A stretch of 64,000 bases of DNA from an uncultured Ulvibacter sp. GTDB lineage: Bacteria; Bacteroidota; Bacteroidia; Flavobacteriales; Flavobacteriaceae. Position 1 is the stretch's first letter; each line of letters starts with the position of its first letter. The notes under the pieces were generated by a model. It was not told where the DNA came from and made no database searches. It saw only the letters and a program-made list of their open reading frames with translations. Positions 9,439 through 19,398 of the stretch are shown here, one piece after another. The stretch covers positions 22,598-86,597 of the forward strand of contig CALIAF010000016.1 in assembly GCA_938041335.1 (NCBI GenBank), in the 5' to 3' direction. The position numbers and the translations under genes were made by a program.

Positions 9439-11859
9439 ATGGTTACAAAGTATACTAGTATTAAAACGTTTTTCAGTTTTATCATTTTGTTTTTTATTAC
9501 TGTAGCTTCGATTGATGCTCAATCACTTCCGAGTAATATAGATGGTATTAGTAATGATGAGTTACAAAGTTATTGGACACAAGCAAAGGCTCAGGGTTAC
9601 ACAATGGACCAGATTAAAGCGGTTGCTTCTAGTAAAGGTGTTTCTTCAGACCAGATAGCGGCTTTTGAAGAGCGTATATCTTCCATGGGTGCCTCTGCTG
9701 TTGGCGTACAAGGAGATCAAATAGATACAAACCTAGGAGTGTCAGACTCCAATTCATTTGGATTTACTGGTTCTGAGATATCCGCTCCATCTAATGACGA
9801 CCCACTGTTTGGGTACGCCTTTTTTAATAACCAAAACATCACGTTTACACCTAACTTGAACTTAGCAACTCCAAGAAATTATGAATTAGGACCTGGAGAT
9901 GAACTAGTTGTTAATGTTTGGGGTGCGGCAGAAAACACATATTCTTTATTTATTGATAGGGAGGGAGCATTACGCATTCCGAATGTAGGACCTGCATTTG
10001 TCAGTGGTATGTCTTTAGATGAGGCAACTACGGTAATTATTAATAAACTTAAACGGGTATATGGTGGCATTGATGCGCCTGCAAACAGCCCGTATAAGGT
10101 AAATATTAGTTTGAGTCTTGTTAATGCAAGATCTGTCCAGGTAAATATTATTGGGGAAGTTAAAGTGCCGGGTACCTATACCTTAAGTTCACTTTCTACG
10201 GTATTAAATGCTCTTTATGCTGCTGGAGGCCCTACAAAAGAAGGGACGTTTAGAGAAATAAAATTGGTTAGAAATGGCGAAGAAGTTTCTACTTTTGACG
10301 TGTATCAGTATTTAATTAATGGTTCTCAAAAAGGAAATAAAACGGTAAAAGATCAGGATGTTATTATTGTATCTCCTTATGAATCCCGGATATCTATTTC
10401 GGGTGCTGTGAAGCGACCTGGAATCTATGAGTTGTTGGATAACGAAGACTTTGGTGATCTTCTTAAATATGTAAGTGGCTTTAAGTCTACGGCATTTAAA
10501 GATCGCTTTATATTAAACAGAATTAAAGGAGATCGACGTATTTTAAAAGAAATTACATACAATAATATGTTAAGCGAAAAACTCCAATCTGGAGATCGTT
10601 TAACAGTAAATGGCATTATTGATGAATATGAAAATAAAATTACTATAAGTGGTGCTGTATATAGGCCAGGTGATTATCCTTACACAGAAGGGCTAACTAT
10701 TAAAGATTTGGTTTTAAAAGCTTCAGGCCTTACAAGGACGGCTTTTCAAGATCGTGGGATCATCTATAGACGAAATTCTAAAATTGATAAATTTACAATG
10801 CAGTTTTCTCTAAGAGGCGCAATGAATGGAACAGAAAATTTCATTTTACAACCTAATGACGAAGTGCGAGTATTTGATGCAGACACTTTTCAGAGTGACT
10901 ACACGGTTAGTATTACTGGTTCTGTAAGAAATCCAAATTCTTTCGAGTACTTTGATGGAATCACAATACAAGATTTAATACTTCGAGCGGGAGGTTTTAC
11001 AGATTCTGCTAACAATCAAAAGATTGATATTTACAGATTCATTGGGGATGATGATTTTGAAACTTTATCAGAATCGATTACCGTTTCTGCAAGTGGACAA
11101 TTTGATACCGAAACAAACGAACCCTATCTTTTAAAAGCAAAAGACCGAATTTCTGTAAGAAGTCTTAAGGGCTACAATGACCAAAAACAAGTGAGAATTG
11201 AGGGAGAGGTTAATTATCCTGGTGCTTATTTAGCGGAATTTAATGGGGAAAGAATATCTAGCTTTATTAAAAGAGCTGGTGGTTTATCTCCTTATGCTTT
11301 TGAACAAGGCGCAACATTAGTGCGTATTAATCCATTTTATAAAGATGATGCACAAGAGTTGACCACAGAGGTAGTAAATGAGAACACGGCCTCAAATTTA
11401 GCCCTCAATAATAAAAAAGAATTTAGAGTAGGTATCAACCTTTCTGAAATTTTAGGTAAAAATGGAGATGCTTCAAAATCTAATTTAGTTTTAAAAACTG
11501 GAGATAGAATTATTGTTCCTTCCATAAAAGAAACGATTAAGACAGAAGGCGAGTTGTTTATTCCTTCATTAATAAGATATGAAGACGATTGGACCTTAAA
11601 AGATTATATAGATAGGTCTGGTGGTTTTGGAGAAAAAGCCAAGAAGTCTAAGACCTATGTGGTCTATGCAAATGGAGATATACGCTCTACAAAACGCTTT
11701 TTGTTTTTCAAAAGCTATCCCGAAATTGAGCCTGGGGCAATTATTCTTGTTCCAAAGAAAATGCCAAAGGAGAGTTTATTCAGTTTAAAAGAAGCAATAA
11801 GTGCAGGTACCGGAGTTACTGCCCTAGCATTATTAATTGATAGATTGCTAGATAAATAG
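9439..11859 (+). CDS. Polysaccharide export outer-membrane protein with multiple SLBB domains (Wza-type)
   Basis: This 806-residue protein has an N-terminal signal peptide ending near Ala27-Gln28. A helical stretch (40-85) is followed by the polysaccharide-export domain at about 148-215, with the hallmark YELGPGDELVVNVWG. A series of SLBB-type repeats then runs to about residue 770, each marked by phrases such as ISGAVKRPGIYEL, ISGAVYRPGDYPY and ITGSVRNPNSFEY. It is longer than E. coli Wza (about 380 residues), as is usual for Bacteroidota homologues. It probably forms the outer-membrane exit for the polymer made by the rest of the block. It is the first gene after the promoter, and the chain-length gene follows 6 bases later. 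Confidence 0.93.
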   Translation: MVTKYTSIKTFFSFIILFFITVASIDAQSLPSNIDGISNDELQSYWTQAKAQGYTMDQIKAVASSKGVSSDQIAAFEERISSMGASAVGVQGDQIDTNLGVSDSNSFGFTGSEISAPSNDDPLFGYAFFNNQNITFTPNLNLATPRNYELGPGDELVVNVWGAAENTYSLFIDREGALRIPNVGPAFVSGMSLDEATTVIINKLKRVYGGIDAPANSPYKVNISLSLVNARSVQVNIIGEVKVPGTYTLSSLSTVLNALYAAGGPTKEGTFREIKLVRNGEEVSTFDVYQYLINGSQKGNKTVKDQDVIIVSPYESRISISGAVKRPGIYELLDNEDFGDLLKYVSGFKSTAFKDRFILNRIKGDRRILKEITYNNMLSEKLQSGDRLTVNGIIDEYENKITISGAVYRPGDYPYTEGLTIKDLVLKASGLTRTAFQDRGIIYRRNSKIDKFTMQFSLRGAMNGTENFILQPNDEVRVFDADTFQSDYTVSITGSVRNPNSFEYFDGITIQDLILRAGGFTDSANNQKIDIYRFIGDDDFETLSESITVSASGQFDTETNEPYLLKAKDRISVRSLKGYNDQKQVRIEGEVNYPGAYLAEFNGERISSFIKRAGGLSPYAFEQGATLVRINPFYKDDAQELTTEVVNENTASNLALNNKKEFRVGINLSEILGKNGDASKSNLVLKTGDRIIVPSIKETIKTEGELFIPSLIRYEDDWTLKDYIDRSGGFGEKAKKSKTYVVYANGDIRSTKRFLFFKSYPEIEPGAIILVPKKMPKESLFSLKEAISAGTGVTALALLIDRLLDK

Positions 11860-11865
11860 ACTAGT

Positions 11866-12942
11866 ATGAAAGACGATATTAAATTAGTTTTGAGTTATGT
11901 TAAAGCATTTTTTTTAAAGAAAAGATTCATTTACCTAACTGTTGGTTTCTTTATTTTAATAGGAATTTTCACAGCTATTTTTACACCTAAAAGCTATCAA
12001 TCAAGCACCAGTTTTTTAACTCAAATGTCTAGTGATTCTGGAATGGGTAGTGGATTAAAAAGCATTGCAAGTTTAATAGGATTAAGTGTAGGTAAGAAAG
12101 CTGAATCTAAAGATTTACCTGTTTTCTTATACCCAAAAATAATGAATAGTCTCGAGTATCAACGTGAGATTATGCAAACTAAGATTAACGTTGCGGGATT
12201 AGATTCTAGTGTAACTTTAAAAGACTATTATACATCAATACAATCACCAGATGTGGTGACTACAGTGAAAAAATACACTTTAGGCTTACCAAGTCTAATA
12301 CTTGCAAAATTTAGACCTAAGAGAGAAACATCAGGTGTACGAATAGATTCTCTTGAATATGTTTCTGCTGAAGAAATAATGCTCATAAATAAATTAAGAA
12401 CCGATGTTATATTTGGTGTTGATGAGTTTGACGGGACCATAACGATTAGTGCTACAATGCCTGAGAATATTGCGGCAACACAAGTAACTGAAAACGCCAA
12501 AAACATATTGCAAAAGAAAATTATTGAGTATAGAATAGCAAAAGCTCAAGAGCGTTTTAAGTTTATTGATTCCCAATATAATGTAAAAAGAGATGAGTTT
12601 TTTGCTGCTCAGGGGGCATTAGCTAGATATTCTGATAGGAATATGTTTAATAACACTCGAACTTCTTTAGTAAGAAAACAACAATTAGAGAATGAATATA
12701 GCCTTGCTTATCAAGTGTATTCTGAGCTAGAAAGTCAACGTATTCGTGAGAGTATTAACCTAAATGAAGATACTCCTGTATTCACTACAATACAACCGGC
12801 AATTGTGCCATTAGAGCCATTAAATGGAAATCCAGTGGTTATTGTTTTAAAATTTATGGCTATAGGATTTATTGCTTCAATATTTTTATATGTAATCATA
12901 TTAATGTGGAGGTTTTTAAAAAACATGTACAAGTCAATTTAA
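11866..12942 (+). CDS. Wzz-type chain-length determinant protein
   Basis: This 358-residue inner-membrane protein has one hydrophobic segment near residues 18-38 and another near 325-350, enclosing a periplasmic region. That is the Wzz/polysaccharide co-polymerase layout. A Pro-rich stretch (PAIVPLEPLNGNPVV) precedes the second helix, as is typical of the family. No Walker motifs or tyrosine-rich tail follow, so the tyrosine-kinase domain of Wzc proteins is absent, and no separate kinase lies in the block. It should set polymer length together with the polymerase at 22419 and contact the SLBB channel encoded just upstream. Confidence 0.88.
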   Translation: MKDDIKLVLSYVKAFFLKKRFIYLTVGFFILIGIFTAIFTPKSYQSSTSFLTQMSSDSGMGSGLKSIASLIGLSVGKKAESKDLPVFLYPKIMNSLEYQREIMQTKINVAGLDSSVTLKDYYTSIQSPDVVTTVKKYTLGLPSLILAKFRPKRETSGVRIDSLEYVSAEEIMLINKLRTDVIFGVDEFDGTITISATMPENIAATQVTENAKNILQKKIIEYRIAKAQERFKFIDSQYNVKRDEFFAAQGALARYSDRNMFNNTRTSLVRKQQLENEYSLAYQVYSELESQRIRESINLNEDTPVFTTIQPAIVPLEPLNGNPVVIVLKFMAIGFIASIFLYVIILMWRFLKNMYKSI

Positions 12943-12955
12943 CATAATCATCGCT

Positions 12956-13741
12956 GTGGAAATATTAAAAATTGCAATTACTGCTGCTATTAAAGCAGGA
13001 GAGAAAATAATGGAAATCTATACTACTGCAGACTTTAATATTGAGATTAAAGCTGATGATTCTCCTTTAACAATAGCAGATAGAGAAGCAAATGATGTTA
13101 TCATGAGCTTTTTAAAAAATACATATCATCCTATAATTAGTGAAGAGAATAAACAAACTGATTATGGTACACGTAAAAAATGGGATTCTTGTTGGATCGT
13201 AGATCCATTAGATGGTACTAAAGAGTTTATCAAAAGAAATGGGGAGTTTACCGTAAATATCGCACTTGTTGAGAATAATATTCCGACTCTAGGTATCATT
13301 TATGTGCCAGTTACAAAAGTGCTCTATTTTACTAAGGATGGAAAATCATTTAAAATTACTTTATCTGATCTTTCTGTGTCTGTTGATGAAATTATCGCAA
13401 AATCTACTCAGATACATGTGGCTTCGTCAATAACAGAACCGGTTAAAATAGTTGGTAGTAGATCTCATTTAAATGAAGATACTCAAAACTTTATTGATGC
13501 TATTAAAAATGATAAAAATGTAGAGATTGTCTCTAAGGGGAGTTCTTTAAAGTTTTGTTTAGTGGCTGAAGGTACCGCTCATTACTATCCTAGATTTGCT
13601 CCTACTATGGAATGGGACACAGCAGCGGGACAAGCAATATGTCAGTGTGCCGGCGCTAAGGTGATTAATCAGGATACTCAGCAACCATTACTTTACAATC
13701 GCGAAAATTTATTGAATCCTTATTTTTTGGTTACTATATAA
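12956..13741 (+). CDS. cysQ: 3'(2'),5'-bisphosphate nucleotidase CysQ
   Basis: This 261-residue member of the inositol-monophosphatase superfamily starts at GTG. The metal-binding residues are present: Glu63-Glu64 in SEEN, the motif DPLDGTKEF (83-91), and WDTAAGQ (220-226). CysQ removes the 3' phosphate of PAP, the by-product of sulfotransferase reactions, and so prevents product inhibition. Its place at the head of the sulfate-activation genes, with two sulfotransferases a few kilobases downstream, fits that role. The stop codon is separated by one base from the start of the next gene, which suggests translational coupling. Confidence 0.94.
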   Translation: MEILKIAITAAIKAGEKIMEIYTTADFNIEIKADDSPLTIADREANDVIMSFLKNTYHPIISEENKQTDYGTRKKWDSCWIVDPLDGTKEFIKRNGEFTVNIALVENNIPTLGIIYVPVTKVLYFTKDGKSFKITLSDLSVSVDEIIAKSTQIHVASSITEPVKIVGSRSHLNEDTQNFIDAIKNDKNVEIVSKGSSLKFCLVAEGTAHYYPRFAPTMEWDTAAGQAICQCAGAKVINQDTQQPLLYNRENLLNPYFLVTI

Positions 13742-13742
13742 G

Positions 13743-14186
13743 ATGAGCGAAGCAAAACAGGAGTCACATATTAGAAGTATTGTTAAGGGCATATCTTGGC
13801 GACTAGTTGCTACAGTTGATACGGTGCTTGTTGTGCTGTTAGTTACTTGCTTATTTGATGAATGTAGTTTAGAACTAGCGGGAATGATAGCTGGTGCAGA
13901 GTTTATCATAAAATTATTAATTTACTATGTTCACGAAAGAATATGGCAGAATTTTAGAAAAGATAAAGAAGTCACTCAAAAAAGAACATTAATAAAATCT
14001 CTTTCTTGGCGCGCTGTTGCAACTTCAACTACTTTTTTAATTTCTGGTTATATGTTAGATAGTTTTACAGAAATAGCCTTGTTTATAGCTGTTACAGAAC
14101 TTTTTACTAAGTTCGTTTTATATTATTTTCATGAGCGACTTTGGTTGAAAATTCCTTTAGGGGATTTTAGAAAAAAATTTAAATAA
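13743..14186 (+). CDS. Membrane protein with two tandem DUF2061 domains
   Basis: This 147-residue protein is an internal duplication. Residues about 11-72 contain SIVKGISWRLVATVDT and end in HERIWQNF. Residues about 79-140 contain TLIKSLSWRAVATSTT and end in HERLWLKI. Each half has about two hydrophobic helices, which gives roughly four membrane segments. This matches DUF2061, a membrane family of unknown function. It sits between cysQ and cysC in a sulfate-activation operon, so a link to sulfate entry or PAPS supply is plausible. That is inference from position only. Confidence 0.85.
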   Translation: MSEAKQESHIRSIVKGISWRLVATVDTVLVVLLVTCLFDECSLELAGMIAGAEFIIKLLIYYVHERIWQNFRKDKEVTQKRTLIKSLSWRAVATSTTFLISGYMLDSFTEIALFIAVTELFTKFVLYYFHERLWLKIPLGDFRKKFK

Positions 14187-14194
14187 ATTTTGCT

Positions 14195-14800
14195 ATGCAA
14201 GAAAATGTAATTCCGCACGACTTTTTAGTCAGTAAAGAAGACAGAGAAGGACTACTCAAACAGAAAGGCCTATTATTATGGTTTACAGGTTTGTCGGGTT
14301 CTGGAAAGTCTACGATAGCAAATGCAGTAGAGAAAATGCTGTTTGATAAAGGTTTTAAAACCTATGCGCTTGATGGCGATAATGTAAGGAAGGGTATCAA
14401 TAATAATCTTACTTTTTCACCTGATGATAGGAAAGAAAATATAAGAAGAATAGCAGAGGTGGCTAATTTGATGCTTGATGCAGGACTATTGGTTACCGCC
14501 TCTTTTGTGTCACCCTATAAAATTGATAGAGAAAACATTAGAAATATTGTTGGAAACAATACCTTTGTTGAGATTTTTGTGAATACTCCTTTAGAAGAAT
14601 GTGAAAGACGTGATGTAAAAGGATTATATGCAAAAGCGAGAAAAGGAGAAATCCTAAATTTTACTGGAATTAACGCTCCGTATGAGGCGCCAGAAAATCC
14701 AGATATTGAGATTGATACCACTGAAACTAGTATAACAGAAAGTGTGGATCTTGTATTTAACCTAATCGAAAATAAAATAAAATTACCTAATAATGAGTAA
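14195..14800 (+). CDS. cysC: Adenylylsulfate kinase CysC
   Basis: This 201-residue APS kinase phosphorylates adenylyl sulfate to PAPS. The P-loop GLSGSGKST (32-40) and DGDNVR (60-65) are intact, followed by FVSPY and KGLYAKAR, all typical of CysC. It is a stand-alone enzyme and not fused to CysN. Its 3' end overlaps cysD by 8 bases. No PAPS reductase or sulfite reductase gene is in the window, so the PAPS made here is more likely meant for sulfotransferases than for cysteine synthesis. Confidence 0.96.
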   Translation: MQENVIPHDFLVSKEDREGLLKQKGLLLWFTGLSGSGKSTIANAVEKMLFDKGFKTYALDGDNVRKGINNNLTFSPDDRKENIRRIAEVANLMLDAGLLVTASFVSPYKIDRENIRNIVGNNTFVEIFVNTPLEECERRDVKGLYAKARKGEILNFTGINAPYEAPENPDIEIDTTETSITESVDLVFNLIENKIKLPNNE

Positions 14801-15698
14801 ATATTACCTCAATTATCTTGATGAATTAGAGTCTGAAGCAATTTATATTTTGCGTGAAGTATGGGCTCAATTTGATAATCCAGTAATCATGTTTTCTGGA
14901 GGAAAAGACTCTATATTGTTAACACACTTAGCAAAAAAAGCATTTTTCCCTTCAAGAATACCTTTTCCATTAATGCACGTTGATACGGGGCATAACTTTC
15001 CTGAAACAATTCAATTTAGGGATGACCTTATTAAAGAGTTTGGTTGTCAACTTATTGTAGGTTCTGTACAGGAATCTATTGATCAAGGAAGAGTAGCCGA
15101 AGAAAAAGGTAAAAATGCAACGCGTAATGCTTTGCAAATTACTACGCTGCTTGATGCTATAGAAAGCAATAAGATTGATTGTGCCATAGGTGGAGGGCGT
15201 CGTGATGAAGAGAAAGCAAGAGCAAAAGAACGTTTCTTCTCGCACAGAGATGATTTTGGACAATGGAACCCAAAGAACCAACGACCAGAATTATGGAATA
15301 TCTTAAATGGGAAACATTTTGAAGGAGAACACTTTAGAGCTTTCCCTATAAGTAACTGGACAGAGATGGATGTATGGAATTACATAAAACGTGAAAATAT
15401 TGCTATACCGTCATTATATTTTGCACACGAACGTGAGGTGGTATGGAGAAGTGATTCTTGGATTCCAGTATCAGAATTTTTGATACTAGAAGAAGGAGAA
15501 AAGGTAGAAACTAAAAAGATACGTTTTAGAACCTTAGGAGATATTACCATTACAGGGGGTATGGAATCTGATGCCGATACTTTAGAGAAAATTGCTAATG
15601 AAGTCTCTACTATGCGTAAGACAGAACGTGGTAATAGAACAGATGATAAAAGATCTGAAAGTGCCATGGAAGACAGAAAACGCCAAGGTTATTTTTAA
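14793..15698 (+). CDS. cysD: Sulfate adenylyltransferase subunit 2 CysD
   Basis: This 301-residue ATP-pyrophosphatase subunit of ATP sulfurylase has the PP-loop SGGKDS at 35-40 and the family features LMHVDTGHNFPET and GGRRDEEKARAKER. The C-terminal GNRTDDKRSESAMEDRKRQGYF region is typical of the family. Together with CysN it makes adenylyl sulfate from sulfate and ATP. The start overlaps cysC; the stop is 50 bases before cysN. Confidence 0.97.
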   Translation: MSKYYLNYLDELESEAIYILREVWAQFDNPVIMFSGGKDSILLTHLAKKAFFPSRIPFPLMHVDTGHNFPETIQFRDDLIKEFGCQLIVGSVQESIDQGRVAEEKGKNATRNALQITTLLDAIESNKIDCAIGGGRRDEEKARAKERFFSHRDDFGQWNPKNQRPELWNILNGKHFEGEHFRAFPISNWTEMDVWNYIKRENIAIPSLYFAHEREVVWRSDSWIPVSEFLILEEGEKVETKKIRFRTLGDITITGGMESDADTLEKIANEVSTMRKTERGNRTDDKRSESAMEDRKRQGYF

Positions 15699-15748
15699 CA
15701 GTACGTTTCCGAAGCAATAAAAAAAGATTAAAATTTTAAATACTAAGA

Positions 15749-17005
15749 ATGCAACTAGATAATAATCAATTATTACGTTTTACAACCGCAGGTAGTGTAG
15801 ATGACGGGAAGAGCACTTTAATAGGTAGATTACTTTATGATAGTAAATCTATTTTTGAGGATCAACTTGAGTCTATTGAAAATACAAGCGCAAAAAAGGG
15901 ACACGAAGGGGTAGATTTAGCTTTGTTTACAGATGGATTAAAGGAAGAAAGAGAGCAAGGTATTACCATTGATGTTGCGTATAGATATTTTACTACACCT
16001 AAGCGTAAATTTATTATTGCAGATACTCCAGGTCATATTCAGTATACCAGAAATATGGTAACAGGAGCTTCTACTGCAAACGTGGCATTGATTCTAATAG
16101 ATGCGCGTCACGGTGTTATTGAGCAAACAAGAAGACATGCTTTTATAGCTTCTTTATTACAGATACCTCATTTGATTGTGTGTATTAATAAAATGGATTT
16201 AGTTGATTTTTCTGAAGAAAGATACAATGAAATTATTGCTCAATTTGAAGAATTTTCCTCTAAGCTACTAGTAAAGGATATTAGGTTTTTACCTATTAGT
16301 GCTTTACTAGGCGATAATGTGGTTAATGCCTCTGAAAACATGAAATGGTTTAAAGGTGCACCAATGCTTCATACCCTAGAAACAATGCACATTAGTAGTG
16401 ATATTAATAAAATAGATGCACGTTTTCCAGTACAAACTGTACTACGACCGCAACGTGATGGTTTTATTGATTACAGAGGGTATGCAGGTAGAGTAGCAAG
16501 TGGTATTTTTAGACCCGGAGATGAAGTTACGGTTATGCCGTCTGGATTTACATCAAAAATTAAATCTATTGATACTTTTGAGTCTACTGTAGATGAAGCA
16601 TTTGCTCCTATGTCTGTTTCTATTACTTTAGAAGATGATATAGATGTGAGTAGGGGTGATATGATAGTTAGAAATAACAACAAGCCAGAACCTAAACAAG
16701 AATTTGATGCGATGCTTTGCTGGTTAAATAATGAAACAGCAAAACCTCGCGCTAAATACACAATTTGTCATACTTCTAATGACCAGAAGTCAATGATTAA
16801 AGAAGTACGTTATAAAGTAGACGTGAATAGCTACAATAGAATTGAAGATGATAAAGACCTTAACATGAACGATATTGCTCGTGTTACTATTAAAACAACA
16901 AGGCCTTTAATGATTGATGAATATCGGGATAATAGGGTGACTGGTAGTTTTATTTTAGTGGATGATGCAACCCACGAGACTGTTGCTGCTGGAATGATTT
17001 TATAG
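15749..17005 (+). CDS. cysN: Sulfate adenylyltransferase subunit 1 CysN (GTPase)
   Basis: This 418-residue elongation-factor-like GTPase drives the CysD reaction. GTP-binding motifs are complete: GSVDDGKST (15-23), EREQGITIDVAY as switch I, DTPGH (92-96) and NKMD (147-150). Beta-barrel domains follow up to the end. There is no C-terminal APS kinase domain, in keeping with the separate cysC upstream. With cysC, cysD and cysQ it completes a PAPS supply module inside the polysaccharide block. Confidence 0.97.
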   Translation: MQLDNNQLLRFTTAGSVDDGKSTLIGRLLYDSKSIFEDQLESIENTSAKKGHEGVDLALFTDGLKEEREQGITIDVAYRYFTTPKRKFIIADTPGHIQYTRNMVTGASTANVALILIDARHGVIEQTRRHAFIASLLQIPHLIVCINKMDLVDFSEERYNEIIAQFEEFSSKLLVKDIRFLPISALLGDNVVNASENMKWFKGAPMLHTLETMHISSDINKIDARFPVQTVLRPQRDGFIDYRGYAGRVASGIFRPGDEVTVMPSGFTSKIKSIDTFESTVDEAFAPMSVSITLEDDIDVSRGDMIVRNNNKPEPKQEFDAMLCWLNNETAKPRAKYTICHTSNDQKSMIKEVRYKVDVNSYNRIEDDKDLNMNDIARVTIKTTRPLMIDEYRDNRVTGSFILVDDATHETVAAGMIL

Positions 17006-17036
17006 TTCTAAATTTTTATTTTTATTAATTGATACG

Positions 17037-17942
17037 ATGAAGAATAAAAATTCTATAGTCATTTTAGGTTTTGGTCGCTCTGGTACTACTTGGATTTCAG
17101 ATATAGTTTCTAAAATGCTAGGAGGACTTATTCTCTTTGAGCCTTTTCACCCTGCTGTTTACAATAAAGCGAAGGAAAGTTGCTATCATAATGCAACAAA
17201 TCCAGATCTTTTAAAGGATATAAGTAAGCATACAGATATCTTTTTAGAAAAAGGGATAAAAGATAAATGGTTATTGAGAAACCATTTGTCGTCTAATCTT
17301 AATGAAGTAAGCGATTTTTTTGTTTCTGAAGTATGGAAAAATTGTGCTGTAATAGGCTATAAGTCCATTAGACAGAACTTTATGATCCCTTGGATATATG
17401 AGAATGTATCTTCAAAAATAGTTTATCTAAAGAGAGATATTCTTTCTGTTGTATCATCTTGTGTAAGAAGAAAACAGTTTTGGGAGGAGTTTGGATTTGA
17501 TTTTCATGAAGAAAAATTTTTAAAAGAAACCTTGCAGAGTAGTAAGTATGCTTTTTTAAATACTGAAAAATTGACTTTATTATATTCTTCTTTAGACAAA
17601 GACTATCTTAAAATGGCCTTTATTTGGGTGGTTACACATATAATAGTTGAAAGAGAACTCACAGAAAAAAACATCCCGTTATTTCATTATAAGGATTTTT
17701 ATATTAATCCTTATGAAGCTACCGCTCAACTTGCAGAATATCTAGAAGTAAATAAAACTAAAATACATCCATCCTATATTTTTACCCCGTCTATGTTAAC
17801 CTTGCGTACTTTTCATAAAGAGGCAGATGATTTTTCTAGTGAGGAAGATTCTTTAGCTGTTTTCTGGAAAGATACGCTAGATGAAACAATGGTTTTAGAA
17901 ATACTAAATATGGAAGAAGAGATTAATGCATTAACATCTTAG
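17037..17942 (+). CDS. Sulfotransferase (PAPS-dependent), first copy
   Basis: This is a 301-residue protein with the 5'-phosphosulfate loop at the N-terminus (GRSGTTW, 13-19) and a 3'-phosphate-binding segment IVYLKRDILSVVSS near 135-150. Those two motifs define PAPS-dependent sulfotransferases. No signal peptide or membrane segment is present, so it acts in the cytosol, probably on the lipid-linked repeat unit or on a sugar precursor. It directly follows cysN with a 31-base gap. The acceptor cannot be deduced. It differs clearly from the second sulfotransferase at 19399. Confidence 0.87.
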   Translation: MKNKNSIVILGFGRSGTTWISDIVSKMLGGLILFEPFHPAVYNKAKESCYHNATNPDLLKDISKHTDIFLEKGIKDKWLLRNHLSSNLNEVSDFFVSEVWKNCAVIGYKSIRQNFMIPWIYENVSSKIVYLKRDILSVVSSCVRRKQFWEEFGFDFHEEKFLKETLQSSKYAFLNTEKLTLLYSSLDKDYLKMAFIWVVTHIIVERELTEKNIPLFHYKDFYINPYEATAQLAEYLEVNKTKIHPSYIFTPSMLTLRTFHKEADDFSSEEDSLAVFWKDTLDETMVLEILNMEEEINALTS

Positions 17943-17951
17943 TGAAATACA

Positions 17952-19397
17952 TTGATTGAAAAAAAATTATTAAAATCAGCATTTAAATGGCAGGTCTTAA
18001 ACATAAGTCTTCAAGCTATTCTGCAATTTACTTTTATTTACATCAGCGCTCGTGTTTTACCTAAAGAGGTACATGGAGCTTTTGCAATTTTAAATGCCTT
18101 AATTTTTGTGATGACCATATCTTCTGAAGGAGGTGTAAGTTCTGCATTGATACAGCGCAAGACGGTAAACGATAAGCACGTTAGTATCGCGTTTTATATT
18201 ACCGTACTCATAAGTACAGTATTATTTATCGCCATTTTCTTTACAGCAGGCTTTATTTCAGATTTTTATGATCAAAAAATCGCTGTAGATGAGATACGAT
18301 GGGCTTCTTTTGTATTCGTGTTAATGGCTTTGGGTAAGGTGTCAGAATCATATTTAATTAAATATTTTAAGTATAAAGAGTTATTTATCTCTAAGAATGT
18401 GAGCTTCTTGATAGGTAATATTATTGGTGTCTATATTTTTGCAACATTAGGTTTTGGTATTTATGCATTGATTTACGGTTTTATAATCACTCAAAGTATC
18501 AATACTGGAATCTACTATTTCTTTTATAGACACTCCTTAAAATTTGATTGGGGTAAAAAGGAGTTTAATGAGTTATTTTACTTTGGGTCTAGTTTCACAT
18601 TATTAAGAGTAGTAAATTATTTAAGCTCGCAAGTAGATAAACTACTTATAGGAAAGTTTTATTCGGTTACAGCACTTTCAATTTATGAGAAAGGGCAGTA
18701 TATTTCAAAAATGCCTGCAAAATATGTAGGGAATACTATTGATTCGTTAATGTTCTCTGCATTTTCAAAAATAGAGGATACCGTTAAAAAAGGAAATTAT
18801 TTTTTACTGATCTCCGCTGGGATATTGTTTTCTGGACTTTATTTTGCCTGTTTGTTTTTCTTTAATTCAGACCTTATTGTCTCTATTATACTTGGGGATA
18901 ATTGGTTAGATACAGTGCCTTATTTGCAATTATTGTCTATTTCTATACCCGCTATTTTGTTAGCACGATTAGGAGATGTTGTTGTGCGTTCAGAAAATAA
19001 GATGTTTAAATCTTTACCAGTTAAACTAGCGTTTTTAATATTAATTATAGCTAGTATTTACGTCTTTAAAGATAGCGAGCTTCTTTTTGTAACTGCTGTA
19101 GTTGTTGGTTGTTATTGGCTTCACGGGGCTGCGATGTTCGTACTCTCTATAATTTTATTAAAGTCTAATCCATTAAAATTTATTAAACTCTATGCACTAA
19201 TCTTAGTGTTAACCCTATTATTAATTCTGAAATATTCTAGTATTGATTTATTAGGGCTTTCTAATATATACAAGATAATATTCAATATTCTTACAGATCT
19301 TGTTTTATTATTGGGTGTTGGGTTGTTGTTCCGAAAAAACCCGTTTGTGATTAAAATCAAAAACGCGGTTTTAGACTTGCTCAAGAAAAAATTATAA
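17952..19397 (+). CDS. Wzx-type polysaccharide flippase
   Basis: This 481-residue integral membrane protein has about 12-14 hydrophobic segments spread over its length, as in the MOP/MATE-related oligosaccharide translocases. The opening SAFKWQVLNISLQAILQF and the early ARVLPKEVHGAFAILNA phrase are characteristic of the lipopolysaccharide-biosynthesis flippase family in Bacteroidota. The start is TTG. It should flip the lipid-linked repeat unit to the periplasmic face for the polymerase at 22419. It lies between the two sulfotransferase genes; the next gene begins one base after its stop. Confidence 0.9.
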   Translation: MIEKKLLKSAFKWQVLNISLQAILQFTFIYISARVLPKEVHGAFAILNALIFVMTISSEGGVSSALIQRKTVNDKHVSIAFYITVLISTVLFIAIFFTAGFISDFYDQKIAVDEIRWASFVFVLMALGKVSESYLIKYFKYKELFISKNVSFLIGNIIGVYIFATLGFGIYALIYGFIITQSINTGIYYFFYRHSLKFDWGKKEFNELFYFGSSFTLLRVVNYLSSQVDKLLIGKFYSVTALSIYEKGQYISKMPAKYVGNTIDSLMFSAFSKIEDTVKKGNYFLLISAGILFSGLYFACLFFFNSDLIVSIILGDNWLDTVPYLQLLSISIPAILLARLGDVVVRSENKMFKSLPVKLAFLILIIASIYVFKDSELLFVTAVVVGCYWLHGAAMFVLSIILLKSNPLKFIKLYALILVLTLLLILKYSSIDLLGLSNIYKIIFNILTDLVLLLGVGLLFRKNPFVIKIKNAVLDLLKKKL

Positions 19398-19398
19398 G

